A stretch of DNA of 64,000 bases from Corallococcus sp. NCRR (GTDB lineage Bacteria; Myxococcota; Myxococcia; Myxococcales; Myxococcaceae). This document shows, piece after piece, positions 1 to 10,570 of this stretch (positions within the stretch are counted from its first letter, which is position 1; each line of letters starts with the position of its first letter). The position numbers and the translations under genes were made by a program. Location: the NCBI RefSeq assembly GCF_026965535.1, contig NZ_CP114039.1:9035461-9099460 (forward strand), written 5' to 3'. The notes under the pieces are model-generated. The model was not told where the DNA came from, made no database searches, and was given only the letters and a program-made list of their open reading frames with translations.

Positions 1-1
1 G

Positions 2-1735
2 GACTACTCCTGGGCCCAGCACTCGCTGAGCGCCACCGACCCCGTGGCCTCCGGTGCCCACGCCATCTCCGTGACGCTGGGGCCGTGGGAGGCGCTGTAC
101 TTCGCGCACCCTGGCCTGGACGTGGCGCCCGGGGACACGCTGGTGCTGAAGGTGCACGGCGGCAGCGAGGGAGAGGGCGCGGCGGTGCGCGTGCGCGCCG
201 TCGTGGGTGACGCGCAGCCAGTGGGACTCCCCCTGGGGCCCACGTGCGAGGGCGGCGCCATCCACGCCGGGCGCTGGAGCACGTGCCGGGTGCCGCTCGC
301 GTTGCTGCTTCCCGAGGGGCAGACCCGCATCACGGGCCTGTGGCTCCAGGAGGACAACGGGAACACGCTGCCGCCCCTCTTCTTCGACGACCTTGGCGTG
401 GAGCACTCGGAAGCGCCTCCGGAAGACGTGCGCGTCACCGTGAGCCCGCCGGACGCGGTGCTGGCCCCGGGCGGCTCACGCGCCTTCACCGCCACCGTGA
501 GCGGGAGTGATGACACCTCGGTGGACTGGAGCGTCGAGCCGCCCGGGGCGGGAGGCGTCATCACCGTCGATGGCGTCTATACGGCGCCGTCCGAGCCGGG
601 CACGTACCACGTGGTGGCCCGCAGCCGCGCGGCCCCGGAGCAGGTGGCGCGCGCCGCCATCCACGTCCGGACCGAGGGCATGCCCGGAGAGGGCAAGTGG
701 GTGTCCGGCTATTACACCGGATGGAACACGGACCTCTACCCGCCGGAGAAGGTGGACTTCAGCGCCATCACGCACCTGATGGTCGGCCGCGCCACCCCCC
801 GAGCGGATGGCACGCTCAACACGCAGTTCGACAACGACCAGGGGCCGGAGATCGCCCGCGCGCTGTCGAAGCGCGCGCACGAGGCGGGCCGCAAGGCGAT
901 CATCATGGTGGGCGGCGCCGGTGAGCACGACGGCTGGGTGGGCGCCGCGTCCGACGCGAACCGCGCGACGTTCGTCCGCTCGCTGCTCCAGGCGGTAGAC
1001 GACTTCGGCTACGACGGACTGGATCTGGACTGGGAGCCCGTGGAGAAGGAGGACCAGCCGAAGCTGCTGGCGCTGGTGCAGGCCCTGCGTGCCGAGCGTC
1101 CGGAGTTGGTCCTCACCTTCCCCCTCCACTGGATCAACACCAACTTCCCGCAGGACGCGGATCCCTGGTTCGCGCGGCTCGCGCCGTACCTGGATCAGGT
1201 GAACGTCATGTCCTACGAGATGATTGGCCCATGGGAGGGCTGGCACTCCTGGCACACGTCCGCGCTGCGAGGCGAGACACCCGAGCACCCCACGTCCGTC
1301 GCGTCCACCCTGGACCTGTGGGTGAAGGCCGGCATCCCCAAGGAGAAGCTGGGCCTGGGCATCCCCTTCTATGGCATGGCGTGGCGCCACATCACCGGCC
1401 CGGGCCAGCCCTTCACGGGCGGGTCCGACTATGTCGGCGGAGACAACGTCTTCACGTACAAGAAGGTGCTCGCGCTGTCGGAGAAGGGCACGGAGCAGTG
1501 GGACGACGCGGCCCGTGCCTCCTACGTCACCTTCGCGCAGGACGCGTGCGTGGAGGACGGGACGGTGCGGTGGATCTCCCACGAGAGCCCCCGCTCCATC
1601 GCGGAGAAGGGCCAGTTCGCGAAGGAGGAGGGTTACGGCGGCGTCATCATCTGGACGGTCAACCAGGGCTGCACCGATCCAGAGACCGGTGCCAACCCGT
1701 TGCTGGACGCCGTGCGGGACGCCTTCCTGGAGTGA
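2..1735 (+). CDS. GH18 family chitinase-like glycosidase, 5' truncated by window edge
   Basis: The frame is open to the first base of the window, so the N-terminus and any signal peptide lie outside; the GTG at 44 is internal. From the left the protein has a carbohydrate-binding or beta-sandwich-like segment, an Ig-like repeat (about residues 142-220, with the typical 'SVEP..GVIT.DGVYTAP' pattern of bacterial Ig-like domains), then a glycoside hydrolase 18 barrel of about 340 residues. The barrel carries the GH18 signature DGLDLDWEP; its last Glu (codon 1034-1036) is the expected catalytic acid. The family hydrolyses beta-1,4-GlcNAc polymers by a substrate-assisted mechanism and is probably secreted here to degrade chitin or related glycans, as fits a predatory myxobacterium. 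It converges with purL, with a perfect hairpin between them. Exact substrate is unknown. Confidence 0.88.
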   Translation, partial: DYSWAQHSLSATDPVASGAHAISVTLGPWEALYFAHPGLDVAPGDTLVLKVHGGSEGEGAAVRVRAVVGDAQPVGLPLGPTCEGGAIHAGRWSTCRVPLALLLPEGQTRITGLWLQEDNGNTLPPLFFDDLGVEHSEAPPEDVRVTVSPPDAVLAPGGSRAFTATVSGSDDTSVDWSVEPPGAGGVITVDGVYTAPSEPGTYHVVARSRAAPEQVARAAIHVRTEGMPGEGKWVSGYYTGWNTDLYPPEKVDFSAITHLMVGRATPRADGTLNTQFDNDQGPEIARALSKRAHEAGRKAIIMVGGAGEHDGWVGAASDANRATFVRSLLQAVDDFGYDGLDLDWEPVEKEDQPKLLALVQALRAERPELVLTFPLHWINTNFPQDADPWFARLAPYLDQVNVMSYEMIGPWEGWHSWHTSALRGETPEHPTSVASTLDLWVKAGIPKEKLGLGIPFYGMAWRHITGPGQPFTGGSDYVGGDNVFTYKKVLALSEKGTEQWDDAARASYVTFAQDACVEDGTVRWISHESPRSIAEKGQFAKEEGYGGVIIWTVNQGCTDPETGANPLLDAVRDAFLE

Positions 1736-1740
1736 CGCGA

Positions 1741-1768
1741 GCCCGCGTCAGCCCAGGGTGACGCGGGC
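1741..1768. terminator. perfect hairpin between convergent chitinase and purL
   Basis: A 10-bp perfect inverted repeat, GCCCGCGTCA (1741-1750) and TGACGCGGGC (1759-1768), encloses an 8-nt loop. It begins 5 nt after the chitinase stop and covers the purL stop codon. There is no U-tract on either side, so a bidirectional terminator or 3'-end stabiliser is inferred from position and symmetry. Confidence 0.55.
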
Positions 1769-4700
1769 GTTGCGGAACATGCGCATCCAGGGGCCGTCCT
1801 CGCCCCACTCCGCCGGGTGCCAGGAGTGCTGCACGGTGCGGTGCACGCGCTCCGGGTGCGGCATGGTGATGGTGAAGCGCCCGTCCTTCGTGGTGATGCC
1901 CGCGATGCCGTGCGGCGAGCCGTTGGGGTTGGCCGGGTACTTCGCCGCCACCTGGCCCCGGTTGTCCACCCAGCGCGTCGTCACCAGCCCGGAGGCGTTG
2001 AAGCGCGCGGCGGCGTCCGCGTTGGCGAACTCCGCCCGCCCCTCGCCGTGCGACACGACGATGAGCATCCGGCTGCCCTCCATGCCCTTGTAGAAGAGCG
2101 ACGGCGACGGAGAAATCTCCACGGTGCCCAGGCGGGCCTCGAACTGCTCGGACGCGTTGCGCACGAAGCGCGGCCAGCCGTCCGCGCCGGGGATGAGCTC
2201 GCGCAGCTGCGCGAACATCTGGCAGCCGTTGCACGCGCCCAGGCCGAAGCTGTCCGGCCGCGCGAAGAACTCCGAGAAGGCGTCGCGCGTGCGCGGGTTG
2301 AAGAGGATGGACTTCGCCCACCCGCCGCCCGCGCCCAGCACGTCGCCGTAGCTGAAGCCGCCGCACGCCATCACGCCGTGGAAGTCCTTCAGCGACACGC
2401 GGCCCGACAACAGGTCGCTCATGTGCACGTCCACCGCGGCGAAGCCCGCGCGGGTGAACGCCGCCGCCATCTCCTGCTGGCTGTTGACGCCCTGCTCGCG
2501 CAGCACCGCCACGCGAGGCCGCGCCCCCCTGGCGATGTACGGCGCCGCCACGTCCACCTTCGGGTCGAACGTGAGCCTGGGTGACAGGCCCGGGTCGCCC
2601 GCGTCGCACTTCGCGGCGTACTCCTCCTCCGCGCAGGTGGGATTGTCGCGCAGCTTCTGGATTTCGTAGCTCACGCGCGACCAGGTGCGCTTGAGCGCCA
2701 CCGTCTCCTCCGCGAGCAACTCCTGGCCGCCGTGCCGCACCCGCACCACCTGCTGGACCGTGGGGCGCCCCAGCTCGTGGACGTGCGCGCCCAGGCCGTG
2801 GCGGGCGAGTACCTCCCGCACGCGGGCCACGTCGGACGCGCGCACCTGAACCACCGCGCCCAGCTCCTCGTTGAAGAGGGCCGCCACCGCGTCGCCACCC
2901 AACGAGGCCAGGTCCACGTCCAGGCCGCAGTGGCCCGCGAAGGCCATCTCCGCGAGCGTGGCCCAGAGGCCGCCATCGGAGCGGTCGTGGTAGGCGAGCA
3001 GCGCGCCCGCGGAGTGCAGCTCCTGCACCGCCGCGAAGAAGCCCTTCAGCGCCGCGGGGTCATCCACGTCCGGGCACTCCGGGCCCACCTGCTGGTGCAC
3101 CTGCGCCAGCACGGACGCTCCCAGCCGCTGCCGGCCCTTGGCGATGTCCAGGAGCAGGAGGCGCGTGTCACCCGCCACGTCCACCGGCTGCGGCGTCAGC
3201 GTGACGCGCGCGTCCAGCACCGGCGCGAACGCGGTGATGATGAGCGACAGGGGCGCGGTGACGGACTTCTTCTGGCCGTCCTCCTGCCACTGCGTGCGCA
3301 TGGACATGGAGTCCTTGCCCACCGGAATGGCGATGCCCAGCGCGGGGCACAGCTCCATGCCCACCGCGTGCACGGCCGCGTAGAGGTTCGCGTCCTCACC
3401 GGGGCTGCCCGCCGCCGCCATCCAGTTCGCGGACAGCTTCACGTCCGACAGCTTCCCGATGCGCGCCGCCGCCAGGTTGGTGAGCGCCTCGCCCACCGCC
3501 ATGCGCGCGGAGGCCGCCGCGTCCACCAGCGCCACCGGCGTGCGCTCGCCGAGCGCCATGGCCTCGCCCGTGTCGGACATCAGCGACGACAGCGTCACCG
3601 CGCAGTCCGCCACCGGTACCTGCCACGGGCCCACCATCTGGTCGCGCGCGGTGTGGCCGCCCACGGAGCGGTCGCCAATGGTGATGAGGAACGACTTGTC
3701 CGCCACCGTCGGGTGCGACAGCACCGCGTGCGCCGAGGCCTTCAGGTCCGCCGGGAGGCTCAGCGGCGCGTGCTTCAGCGGGCGCGACGCGAAGTCGCGG
3801 TGCATGCGCGGCGCCTTGCCGAAGAGGACGTCCATGGGCAGCGCGATGGGCGTGTCCCCCAGCTCGCGGTCCGTGAGCGTGAGCACCTGCTCCGCCGTGG
3901 CCTCGCCCAGCACGGCGAAGGGGGCGCGCTCGCGCTCGCACAGCGCGGCGAAGCGCGGCAGGTCCTCCGGCGCCACGCCTAGCACGTAGCGCTCCTGCGC
4001 CTCGTTGCACCAGATCTCCACCGGGGACATGCCCGGCTCGTCGTTGGGCACCTCGCGCAGCTCCAGCCGGCCGCCCAATTCGTTGTCGTGCGCCAGCTCC
4101 GGCAGCGCGTTGGACAGGCCGCCCGCGCCCACGTCGTGGATGGAGCGCACGGGGTTCGCCTCTCCCAGCATCCAGCACTGGTCGATGACCTCCTGGCAGC
4201 GGCGCTCCATCTCCGCGTTGTCCCGCTGCACGGAGGCGAAATCCAGGTCCGCCGCGCTCGCGCCCTGCGCCATGGAGGACGCCGCGCCGCCGCCCAGGCC
4301 GATGAGCATCGCCGGGCCGCCCAGCACGATGAGCTTGTCGCCCGCGCGCAGCGGGGCCTTCTTCACGTGGTCCGCGCGGATGTTGCCCAGGCCGCCCGCC
4401 AGCATGATGGGCTTGTGGTAGCCGCGCACCTCCACGCCCTGGGGCGTGGGCACGTGCTGCTCGAAGCTGCGGAAGTAGCCGGTGAGGTTGGGCCGGCCGA
4501 ACTCGTTGTTGAACGCGGCGCCGCCCAGCGGGCCGTCCACCATGATGTCCAGCGCGGACACGATGCGGTCCGGCTTGCCGTAGGCCACCTCCCACGGCCG
4601 CGCGAAGTCCGGCAGGCGCAGGTGGCTGACGGAGAAGCCGGTGAGCCCCGCCTTGGGCTTCGCGCCGCGCCCGGTGGCGCCCTCGTCGCGGATCTCACCG

Positions 4701-5644
4701 CCCGCGCCCGTGGCCGCGCCCGGGTACGGCGAGATGGCGGTGGGGTGGTTGTGCGTCTCCACCTTCATCATGATGTGGGCCGGCTCGCGCACGGTGCCCC
4801 ACTCGCGCGCCTCGCCCTGCGGGAAGAAGCGCTCCACCTCGAAGCCTTCGATGACGGCCGCGTTGTCCTTGTACGCGGACAGCACGCCGCCCGGGCTCTG
4901 GGCGTAGGTGTTCTTGATGGCCTGGAACAGCGAGCGCTCGCGCGGCTCTCCATCCACCGTCCACGACGCGTTGAAGATTTTATGGCGGCAGTGCTCGCTG
5001 TTCGCCTGCGCGAACATCATCAACTCCACGTCGGTGGGGTTGCGCTTCAGCTCCGTGAAGCGCGCCACCAGGTAGTCGATTTCGTCCTCCGCCAGCGCCA
5101 GGCCCAGCTCGCCGTTGGCCTTCGCCAGCGCCGCGCGGCCTCCGCCCAGCACGTCCACGCGCGTGAGCGGCCGGGGCGAGTCCGTGCGGAACAGCACCTC
5201 CGCGTCCTCCAGCCGGGGCAGCACCGCCTGCGTCATCCGGTCGTGCAGCACCGCCTGCACGCCCTCCGCCTCGTTCGCGTCCAGCTCCCGGCCGCCCGGG
5301 CCGGTGAGGAAGAACGCGATGCCGCGCTCCATGCGGCGCACCTGCGTGAGGCCGCAGTGGTGCGCGATGTCCGTCGCCTTGGAGGCCCAGGGCGACACCG
5401 TGCCCGGACGCGGCACCACCAGGAGCAGCGTGCCCGTGCGCTCGCGCTTCGCCGTGTGGGGGCCGTACTCCAAGAGGCGCCCCAGCCGCTCGGACGCGTC
5501 CTGCGTCAGCGGCGCGGACGCGTCCACGAAGTGCACGAACTCCGAGTAGAGGGTGGCCACCGTAGGCACCCGCTCCCGGCAACGGGCGAGCAGCTTGGCG
5601 AGCCTGAATTCGGAGAGGGCCGGAGCCCCGCGCAGCGTGAGCAT
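1748..5644 (-). CDS. purL: phosphoribosylformylglycinamidine synthase (large, single-chain)
   Basis: Fourth step of de novo purine synthesis: FGAR + Gln + ATP to FGAM in the cytoplasm. The chosen ATG at 5644 gives 1298 residues, matching the single-chain gammaproteobacterial-type enzyme of about 1295 residues. It begins [14 protein letters not shown], typical of the family, and is preceded by AAGGA 5 nt upstream. The frame stays open for a further 81 codons upstream to 5887, but that extension has no family-like sequence. Visible parts are the N-terminal PurS-like linker domain, tandem FGAM synthetase ATP-binding halves ([30 protein letters not shown]), and a C-terminal class I glutaminase domain with GACNGCQM (catalytic Cys1138) and a MPHPER histidine. 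It is a housekeeping gene and stands alone here. It is divergent from the M4 protease across a 257-bp gap. Confidence 0.96.
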   Translation of the reverse strand: MLTLRGAPALSEFRLAKLLARCRERVPTVATLYSEFVHFVDASAPLTQDASERLGRLLEYGPHTAKRERTGTLLLVVPRPGTVSPWASKATDIAHHCGLTQVRRMERGIAFFLTGPGGRELDANEAEGVQAVLHDRMTQAVLPRLEDAEVLFRTDSPRPLTRVDVLGGGRAALAKANGELGLALAEDEIDYLVARFTELKRNPTDVELMMFAQANSEHCRHKIFNASWTVDGEPRERSLFQAIKNTYAQSPGGVLSAYKDNAAVIEGFEVERFFPQGEAREWGTVREPAHIMMKVETHNHPTAISPYPGAATGAGGEIRDEGATGRGAKPKAGLTGFSVSHLRLPDFARPWEVAYGKPDRIVSALDIMVDGPLGGAAFNNEFGRPNLTGYFRSFEQHVPTPQGVEVRGYHKPIMLAGGLGNIRADHVKKAPLRAGDKLIVLGGPAMLIGLGGGAASSMAQGASAADLDFASVQRDNAEMERRCQEVIDQCWMLGEANPVRSIHDVGAGGLSNALPELAHDNELGGRLELREVPNDEPGMSPVEIWCNEAQERYVLGVAPEDLPRFAALCERERAPFAVLGEATAEQVLTLTDRELGDTPIALPMDVLFGKAPRMHRDFASRPLKHAPLSLPADLKASAHAVLSHPTVADKSFLITIGDRSVGGHTARDQMVGPWQVPVADCAVTLSSLMSDTGEAMALGERTPVALVDAAASARMAVGEALTNLAAARIGKLSDVKLSANWMAAAGSPGEDANLYAAVHAVGMELCPALGIAIPVGKDSMSMRTQWQEDGQKKSVTAPLSLIITAFAPVLDARVTLTPQPVDVAGDTRLLLLDIAKGRQRLGASVLAQVHQQVGPECPDVDDPAALKGFFAAVQELHSAGALLAYHDRSDGGLWATLAEMAFAGHCGLDVDLASLGGDAVAALFNEELGAVVQVRASDVARVREVLARHGLGAHVHELGRPTVQQVVRVRHGGQELLAEETVALKRTWSRVSYEIQKLRDNPTCAEEEYAAKCDAGDPGLSPRLTFDPKVDVAAPYIARGARPRVAVLREQGVNSQQEMAAAFTRAGFAAVDVHMSDLLSGRVSLKDFHGVMACGGFSYGDVLGAGGGWAKSILFNPRTRDAFSEFFARPDSFGLGACNGCQMFAQLRELIPGADGWPRFVRNASEQFEARLGTVEISPSPSLFYKGMEGSRMLIVVSHGEGRAEFANADAAARFNASGLVTTRWVDNRGQVAAKYPANPNGSPHGIAGITTKDGRFTITMPHPERVHRTVQHSWHPAEWGEDGPWMRMFRNARVTLG

Positions 5645-5901
5645 GAAGGTCCTTGCGAACGGGTGACGGGAGGTAACAGCGGGGCCGTCCTTATCACCGC
5701 GCCCCGCGTCACAACGTCCGGAGTTCGTGCCAGGACGCCCGCACAGCCCCCAGGTGGGTGAACCACCGCCGACGTGGGCGCTCCTCCGTCCCGGACCGCC
5801 CCACCACACTCCCAGCCATCCAGGATTTAACCTCCAAGTCAGTACTCCATGATTTGCTCTCCAGGCTTCAAAGACTCGTTTCGTCACACTGGGGGCATGT
5901 C

Positions 5902-7791
5902 ATGACGCGAAGGCACCGCTGGCTCCTTGCCGGCCTGACGTTCACGCTGTCCGCATGTGGTGCGGGAGGACCTGACGCGGAAGCGCCTCCAGCGCCCTCC
6001 GAAGCCCGGCTGGGAGACCTGAAGTCGGCGCTGGGAGCGCTGCCCGGGGCGGAGGTGCGGGGAGTACACGCGGACGGCGTGCCCCAGTTCATCCAGGGGG
6101 AGCTCGGGACGGCGGGCCGGCCCCTCTCCGGTGCGAGCGCCTGGCAGGCGCACGCGCTCCTGGAGCCCACCCTGCTGCGCGTGCTGCCCGCCTTCCGGCT
6201 GACGGCGAAGGACCTGGTGCCCAAGCGCATCCACACGGACGAACTGGGCAACACCCACCTGCGCTACACGCAGACCAAGGGCGGGCTCCCGGTGGTGAAC
6301 GAGGAGCTCATCGTCCACCTGGACGCGAAGGGTCAGGTGTACGCGGTGAACGGCACCGCGCGTGACGGAGAACCCCTGCCGGCCGCCGCGCGCATCGCTC
6401 CGGAGGCCGCGAGCGCGGCGGCGCTGGCGGCGTCCCCGCCGGGCAGCCGCGCGGAAGCCCCCCGCGAGGTCTTCGTCCGGCCGGATCCGGACGCGGCCCT
6501 GGTGCGCGCCTTCGAGGTGGTGGTGTCCGGACAGGACGCGGACGGCATGCCCCTGCGCGACCGCGTCTACGTGAGCGCGGCGGACGGCCAGGAGGTGCTG
6601 CGCGCGCCGGAGTTCCACGCCGCGCGCAACCGCAAGGTGTGCTCGGTGGGCGGCCCCAACAGCGGCACGTGCCGGATTGAAGGCCAGGGGGCCACCGGCG
6701 ACACGGCCATCGACAAGACGTACGACAACCTGGGCCTCTTCTACGACTGCTTCCAGGCGAACTTCGGCCGTGACTCGTGGAACGGCATGGGCGCCCAGTT
6801 GCTGGCGCAGGTGCACTACGGCACCAGCTACGCGAACGCGTACTTCGACGGCGCGAAGCTCGTCTGCGGCGACGGCAGCCTGCCCCAGCTGGGCCAGCCG
6901 TGCGAGGACCCGGACATCGTCGTGCACGAGTTCATGCACGGCGTCACCGAGACCACGTCCGACCTCATCTACAGCGGCGAGTCCGGCGCGCTCAGCGAGT
7001 CCCTGTCGGACATCTACGCCGCCACCTGCGGCAGCTGGGCCTCGGGCACCTGGAGCACGGCGACGTCCGTGTGGCACATCGCGGAGACGGCCTGGACCCC
7101 CGGCACGTCCGGAGATGCCCTGCGCTACATGAACGACCCCGCGGCGGATGGCGCCTCCGTGGACTACGCCCCGGACCTGAACAGCGGCACGGACGTGCAC
7201 TACGGCTCCGGCGTGGCCAACCTGGCGTTCAAGCTGATGGCCACCGGAGGCGTGCACCCACGAGGCAAGACGCTGGTGAACGTGCCGGCCATCGGCGTGC
7301 AGGCCGCGGCCCACATCTTCTGGTACGCCAACATGAACCTCTTCACCCGCAACACCAACCTCTACGCGGCCAGGACGGCGACGCGGGTGGCGGCGCAGAG
7401 CCTGGGCTACAGCACCGCCGTCCAGGACGCGGTGGATGCGGCGTGGAGCGCGGTGGGCGTGGGCGTCACGACGACGCCCTCCTGCACTCCGCTGCCCAAC
7501 AACACCACGGTGTCGCTCCTCTCCGGCAGCGCCTCGTCGCAGAAGTACTACTGCTTCGACGTGCCGGCGAACACGCCCTCCACGGTGTCCATCTCCAGCG
7601 GCACGGGGGACGTGGACCTCTACACGCGCTTCGCCATGGCGCCCACGACGCAGATCTATGACTGCCGCCCCTACCTGTCGGGGAACAACGAGACGTGCAA
7701 CCTGGTGGCTCGGCCCACCGCGGGCCGGCAGTACATCCTGCTGCGGGGCTACAGCGCCTACAGCGGCGTGAGCCTCTCCGTGGCCTGGTGA
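5902..7791 (+). CDS. secreted M4 (thermolysin-like) zinc metalloprotease with PPC domain
   Basis: Extracellular endopeptidase of 629 residues made as a preproenzyme. The ATG at 5902 follows a G-run RBS (5891-5895) and opens a lipoprotein-type signal (MTRRHRWLLAGLTFTLSAC, lipobox LSAC). An FTP/PepSY-like propeptide occupies about residues 35-240. The catalytic domain carries HEFMH (His342, Glu343, His346) and the third zinc ligand Glu366 in GALSESLSD, spaced as in thermolysin. The last 100 or so residues form a bacterial pre-peptidase C-terminal (PPC) domain of the DVDLYTRF type, usually removed on maturation. A longer frame begins at 5758 but adds no signal-like sequence. Probable role in protein predation or nutrient scavenging; the signal indicates it is at least transiently membrane-anchored. 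Confidence 0.93.
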   Translation: MTRRHRWLLAGLTFTLSACGAGGPDAEAPPAPSEARLGDLKSALGALPGAEVRGVHADGVPQFIQGELGTAGRPLSGASAWQAHALLEPTLLRVLPAFRLTAKDLVPKRIHTDELGNTHLRYTQTKGGLPVVNEELIVHLDAKGQVYAVNGTARDGEPLPAAARIAPEAASAAALAASPPGSRAEAPREVFVRPDPDAALVRAFEVVVSGQDADGMPLRDRVYVSAADGQEVLRAPEFHAARNRKVCSVGGPNSGTCRIEGQGATGDTAIDKTYDNLGLFYDCFQANFGRDSWNGMGAQLLAQVHYGTSYANAYFDGAKLVCGDGSLPQLGQPCEDPDIVVHEFMHGVTETTSDLIYSGESGALSESLSDIYAATCGSWASGTWSTATSVWHIAETAWTPGTSGDALRYMNDPAADGASVDYAPDLNSGTDVHYGSGVANLAFKLMATGGVHPRGKTLVNVPAIGVQAAAHIFWYANMNLFTRNTNLYAARTATRVAAQSLGYSTAVQDAVDAAWSAVGVGVTTTPSCTPLPNNTTVSLLSGSASSQKYYCFDVPANTPSTVSISSGTGDVDLYTRFAMAPTTQIYDCRPYLSGNNETCNLVARPTAGRQYILLRGYSAYSGVSLSVAW

Positions 7792-7806
7792 CACACCGGG
7801 CGCTTC

Positions 7807-7832
7807 CCCTCACCGCGTACCGGCGGTGAGGG
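7807..7832. terminator. hairpin after the M4 protease gene
   Basis: A 10-bp perfect inverted repeat, CCCTCACCGC (7807-7816) and GCGGTGAGGG (7823-7832), with a 6-nt loop lies 15 nt beyond the protease stop and before the next gene. No T-tract follows, so terminator function is an inference from position. Confidence 0.45.
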
Positions 7833-7921
7833 TGGGCGCGAGGGGGCTGGCCTCCTCCCGGGCCCTGGGCGAAGAATGCGCGCCCGGGGCCGCGTGGGGG
7901 TCCCGGCAAGGACGGAGGGCC

Positions 7922-8479
7922 ATGAGGGACGAGCGCGTCATCTTCAGCAGCAGCGTGGACAGCCTGTATCGCAAGGTGCTGGCCCCCTCCCTGACGCCCG
8001 AGCTGGTGGACCGGCTGCGCGCGCGGGGGATGAACCTCCACGCCCCGCTGCTCGCCGCGTACCCGCTGGCCGTCTGGGTGGACTGCCTGGCGGACACGGC
8101 CCGCACGCTCCACCCCGACCAGACGGTGGAGCAGGGCCGGCGCCTGATGGGCCGGCGGATGGTGGAGGGCTACGCGCAGACGCTGGTGGGCGGCGCGGTC
8201 CTCACGCTGGCGCGCGTGGTGGGGCCCATGCGCTCGCTCGAGCGGATGCAGCACAACTTCCGCAGCGGCAACAACTACACGGAGACGCGGCTCACCGTGC
8301 TGGGCCCCGCCCAGGCGGACCTCTGGTTCAACGAACCGGAGGCCCTGGAGGGCTTCGTGGACGGCGTGCTGGAAGAAGGGATGTTGCGCGTGGGGGTCCA
8401 GGGCCTCACCCTGCACCGCACCCGCCACTCACCTGATTCCGCCACCTATCACCTGGAGTGGGCCGACCGGTCCGCCTGA
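7922..8479 (+). CDS. DUF2378 (TIGR02265-type) family protein
   Basis: A 185-residue protein whose ATG at 7922 is preceded by GGAGGG, 3 nt before the start. It resembles the DUF2378 family, a paralogous group greatly expanded in Myxococcus and relatives, of unknown function. Visible pattern: RVIFSSSVDSLYRKVL near the N-terminus, then AYPLAVWVDCL, a long helical middle, and a beta-rich C-terminal half. No signal peptide, membrane segment or catalytic motif is seen, so it is presumably cytoplasmic. It is followed after 12 nt by the cysteine-cluster protein on the same strand and may be co-transcribed with it. Members are often adjacent to signalling genes, but nothing here fixes its role. Confidence 0.75.
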   Translation: MRDERVIFSSSVDSLYRKVLAPSLTPELVDRLRARGMNLHAPLLAAYPLAVWVDCLADTARTLHPDQTVEQGRRLMGRRMVEGYAQTLVGGAVLTLARVVGPMRSLERMQHNFRSGNNYTETRLTVLGPAQADLWFNEPEALEGFVDGVLEEGMLRVGVQGLTLHRTRHSPDSATYHLEWADRSA

Positions 8480-8491
8480 CACCCAGCCTTC

Positions 8492-9586
8492 ATGTCTTCC
8501 ATCCTCTCGACGCTGCCCGCCCTCTACCAGGACCTCCTGCCGGCCTTCTTCCAGAAGGACGCCCCCACGGAGACGAAGGCCACCTGCTCCAACTGCGCCA
8601 TGAGCCGCGCGTCCGCGCAGGCCACGGTGGAGTCCGTGGACGGGGCGGAGCACCTGTTCCGGCCGGACACCAAGTGCTGCACGTACCAGCCGCGGCTGCC
8701 CAACTACCTCGTGGGCGCGCTCCTGTCGGATGACTCGCCGCAGATGGCGGAGGGGCGCCGGCGCATCGAGGCGAAGATCGACAGCCGCATCGGCGTGAGC
8801 CCGCAGTGGGTGAAGCCGCCCGCGAAGTTCAACCACCTGTACAAGAACGCGCACCAGTTCTTCGGCCGCGCGTCGTCGCTGCGCTGCCCGTACTACGCGC
8901 TGGAGTCCGGCGGCTGCACCATCTGGGCGTACCGCGAGTCCGTCTGCTCCACGTTCTTCTGCAAGTACGTGGCGGGCCGGGACGGGCAGCGCTTCTGGAT
9001 GTCGCTCAAGACGTACCTGACGCTGGCGGAGTTCCAGCTGTCGCGCCACGCGCTGCTCCAGTTGATGCCGGAGTTCCTCCTGGACGGCCGCGACAAGGCG
9101 GAGGTGGCCACCGCCCCGCTGTCCGTGGAGGACCTGGACGACGCGGCGCCCCCGGCGAAGGTGTACGCCGCGCTCTGGAAGGGCTACGCCGGGATGGAGA
9201 AGGACTTCTACCGCGCCTGCTACGACGCCGTGCGCGCCGTGTCCCGGGACGGGCTGGAGCGGATGCTGGGCCTGGACGGCACCATCGAGCAGAAGGTGCT
9301 GGAGAAGCTGCACACCCAGGCCACCGCGCCCACGCTGCCGCGCGTGCTGCGCTTCAACCCGGACGCGACGGTGAAGTGGCTGCCGGACGGCAGCGTCGCG
9401 CTGGGCTCCTACAGCGAATACGACGCGGTGGCGCTGCCGGGGGAGGCCTACTCGCTGCTGGTGGAGTTCACCGGCCAGAAGCCCGTGGACGCCGTCCGCC
9501 AGCACCTGCGCGACCACAAGCAGGCGGACCTGGATCCGGACATCCTCCTGGAGCTGCACCGGCACCGCATCCTCATCGAGCCCTGA
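8492..9586 (+). CDS. cysteine-cluster protein, YkgJ-like pattern, function unknown
   Basis: A 364-residue protein starting at the ATG 12 nt after the DUF2378 gene, with no strong RBS, which fits translational coupling. The N-terminal half has a CxxC (TCSNCAMS) and a CC pair (TKCCTY). A later segment reads C-PYYALESGG-C-TIWAYRESV-C-STFF-C, resembling the zinc/iron-chelating cysteine cluster of YkgJ-like proteins (C..G.C.IY..R...C..F.C). No signal peptide or membrane helix is seen. The C-terminal 100 residues are mixed alpha/beta without a recognised motif. I do not know its function; metal or Fe-S binding through these cysteines is an inference. It ends in a hairpin shared with the convergent gene. 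Confidence 0.7.
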   Translation: MSSILSTLPALYQDLLPAFFQKDAPTETKATCSNCAMSRASAQATVESVDGAEHLFRPDTKCCTYQPRLPNYLVGALLSDDSPQMAEGRRRIEAKIDSRIGVSPQWVKPPAKFNHLYKNAHQFFGRASSLRCPYYALESGGCTIWAYRESVCSTFFCKYVAGRDGQRFWMSLKTYLTLAEFQLSRHALLQLMPEFLLDGRDKAEVATAPLSVEDLDDAAPPAKVYAALWKGYAGMEKDFYRACYDAVRAVSRDGLERMLGLDGTIEQKVLEKLHTQATAPTLPRVLRFNPDATVKWLPDGSVALGSYSEYDAVALPGEAYSLLVEFTGQKPVDAVRQHLRDHKQADLDPDILLELHRHRILIEP

Positions 9587-9621
9587 GCGGGCCACGACGC
9601 CACGACTCAGGGCTGGCCCGC
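9587..9621. terminator. hairpin shared by two convergent genes
   Basis: An 8-bp perfect inverted repeat, GCGGGCCA (9587-9594) and TGGCCCGC (9614-9621), spans the 20-nt gap between convergent stop codons and runs into the minus-strand 3' end. It is arranged like the hairpin at 1741-1768. No T-tract is present. Confidence 0.4.
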
Positions 9622-10440
9622 GAAGGCGCCCACGTCGCGCAGCCAGCGGGCGATCTTCTGGGTGCGCTCCCACGCGGGCTCGGCGGCGACCAGGTGCTCC
9701 GCCAGCCACGCGCTGAAGGCCGGGTCTCCCGCGCGCAGCCACGCGGCGGACTCGGCCAGCTCATGGGCGGCGGCCTCCCACGCGCGGCGCACGGCGCTGG
9801 CCACGGCCATCAGCTCCGCGATGCAGCGGGTGAACACCTCCATGCCCACGGTGACCTCGTTGGCGCTGTCGCCGCAGGACAGGGCCAGCTCGCGCAGGCG
9901 GCCCAGGTCCTTGAGCAGCCCCTGCTCCAGCGCCGCGGCGGTGCCCAGCCGGGCCTGGGCGGCGCGCTGGAGCAGCTCCACGTCCTCGCAGAGCTGGCGC
10001 CAGGCCGTGTCGTCCCCGGCGGGGAAGCCGCCCCGGCGGCGCAGGCGCACGCCCACGGCCTGCCACAGGTTGCAGAAGACGAGGACCTCCTCGACGCTGC
10101 GGCGCACGTGCGGCGGGATGTGGTCCAGGAAGTCCACCACGGACGCGCGGGCCTCGCGGATGAACGCGTCCCCCCGGGGCGTGGCCTCCATCACGCCGCG
10201 CGCGAGCTGGAGCACGCGCCAGGCCCACTGCAGGGCGCGCTCGGAGGTGGTGAAGAGCACCTCCACGCCGGTGCCCAGGGCGCCCGCGGCGTAGCTGGTG
10301 TCGGCGGTCGTCGGGGAGGGAATGGAGGGAGCGCCCTCGGCGCGCACGTCGGGCGGGCGGGGAGCCGGTGTCCCCGCGTCCTCGCTGTCGGTGACGGCCC
10401 CGGGCCCGTTCGGCCCCGGCACCGTGTGCTCACGCCCCAT
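9607..10440 (-). CDS. hypothetical helical protein
   Basis: A 277-residue protein read from the ATG at 10440. The frame stays open to 10554, but the extra 38 residues are low-complexity and there is no clear RBS for either start. The first 50 residues are Pro/Ala-rich and probably disordered. The rest is predicted by eye to be almost entirely alpha-helical (many Ala/Leu/Glu/Arg heptad-like stretches, no membrane segment). A Cys appears in a VLVFCNLWQAVGVRLRRR segment. I recognise no family. It lies between a convergent cysteine-cluster gene and the DUF2383 gene on the same strand, 131 nt away. Confidence 0.6.
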   Translation of the reverse strand: MGREHTVPGPNGPGAVTDSEDAGTPAPRPPDVRAEGAPSIPSPTTADTSYAAGALGTGVEVLFTTSERALQWAWRVLQLARGVMEATPRGDAFIREARASVVDFLDHIPPHVRRSVEEVLVFCNLWQAVGVRLRRRGGFPAGDDTAWRQLCEDVELLQRAAQARLGTAAALEQGLLKDLGRLRELALSCGDSANEVTVGMEVFTRCIAELMAVASAVRRAWEAAAHELAESAAWLRAGDPAFSAWLAEHLVAAEPAWERTQKIARWLRDVGAFAGQP

Positions 10441-10570
10441 GTTCCGACTATCGCACGCCCCCTGAAAGCCTCCAGGCCTGGATGCGGGGACGTGCGATGC
10501 ACCACAAGGTGCCCCTCCCTTCCACCGGGATGGGCACCTTGGGATGTCCGGCAATGCGCAACCCCTACCC

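Noticed and set aside
5645..5887. Extended N-terminus of purL to 5887
   Set aside because: The added 81 residues do not resemble PurL; the ATG at 5644 has AAGGA and a family-typical start and length.
5758..5901. Extended N-terminus of the M4 protease from 5758
   Set aside because: The lipoprotein signal begins at 5902 with a G-rich RBS; the added residues would bury it.
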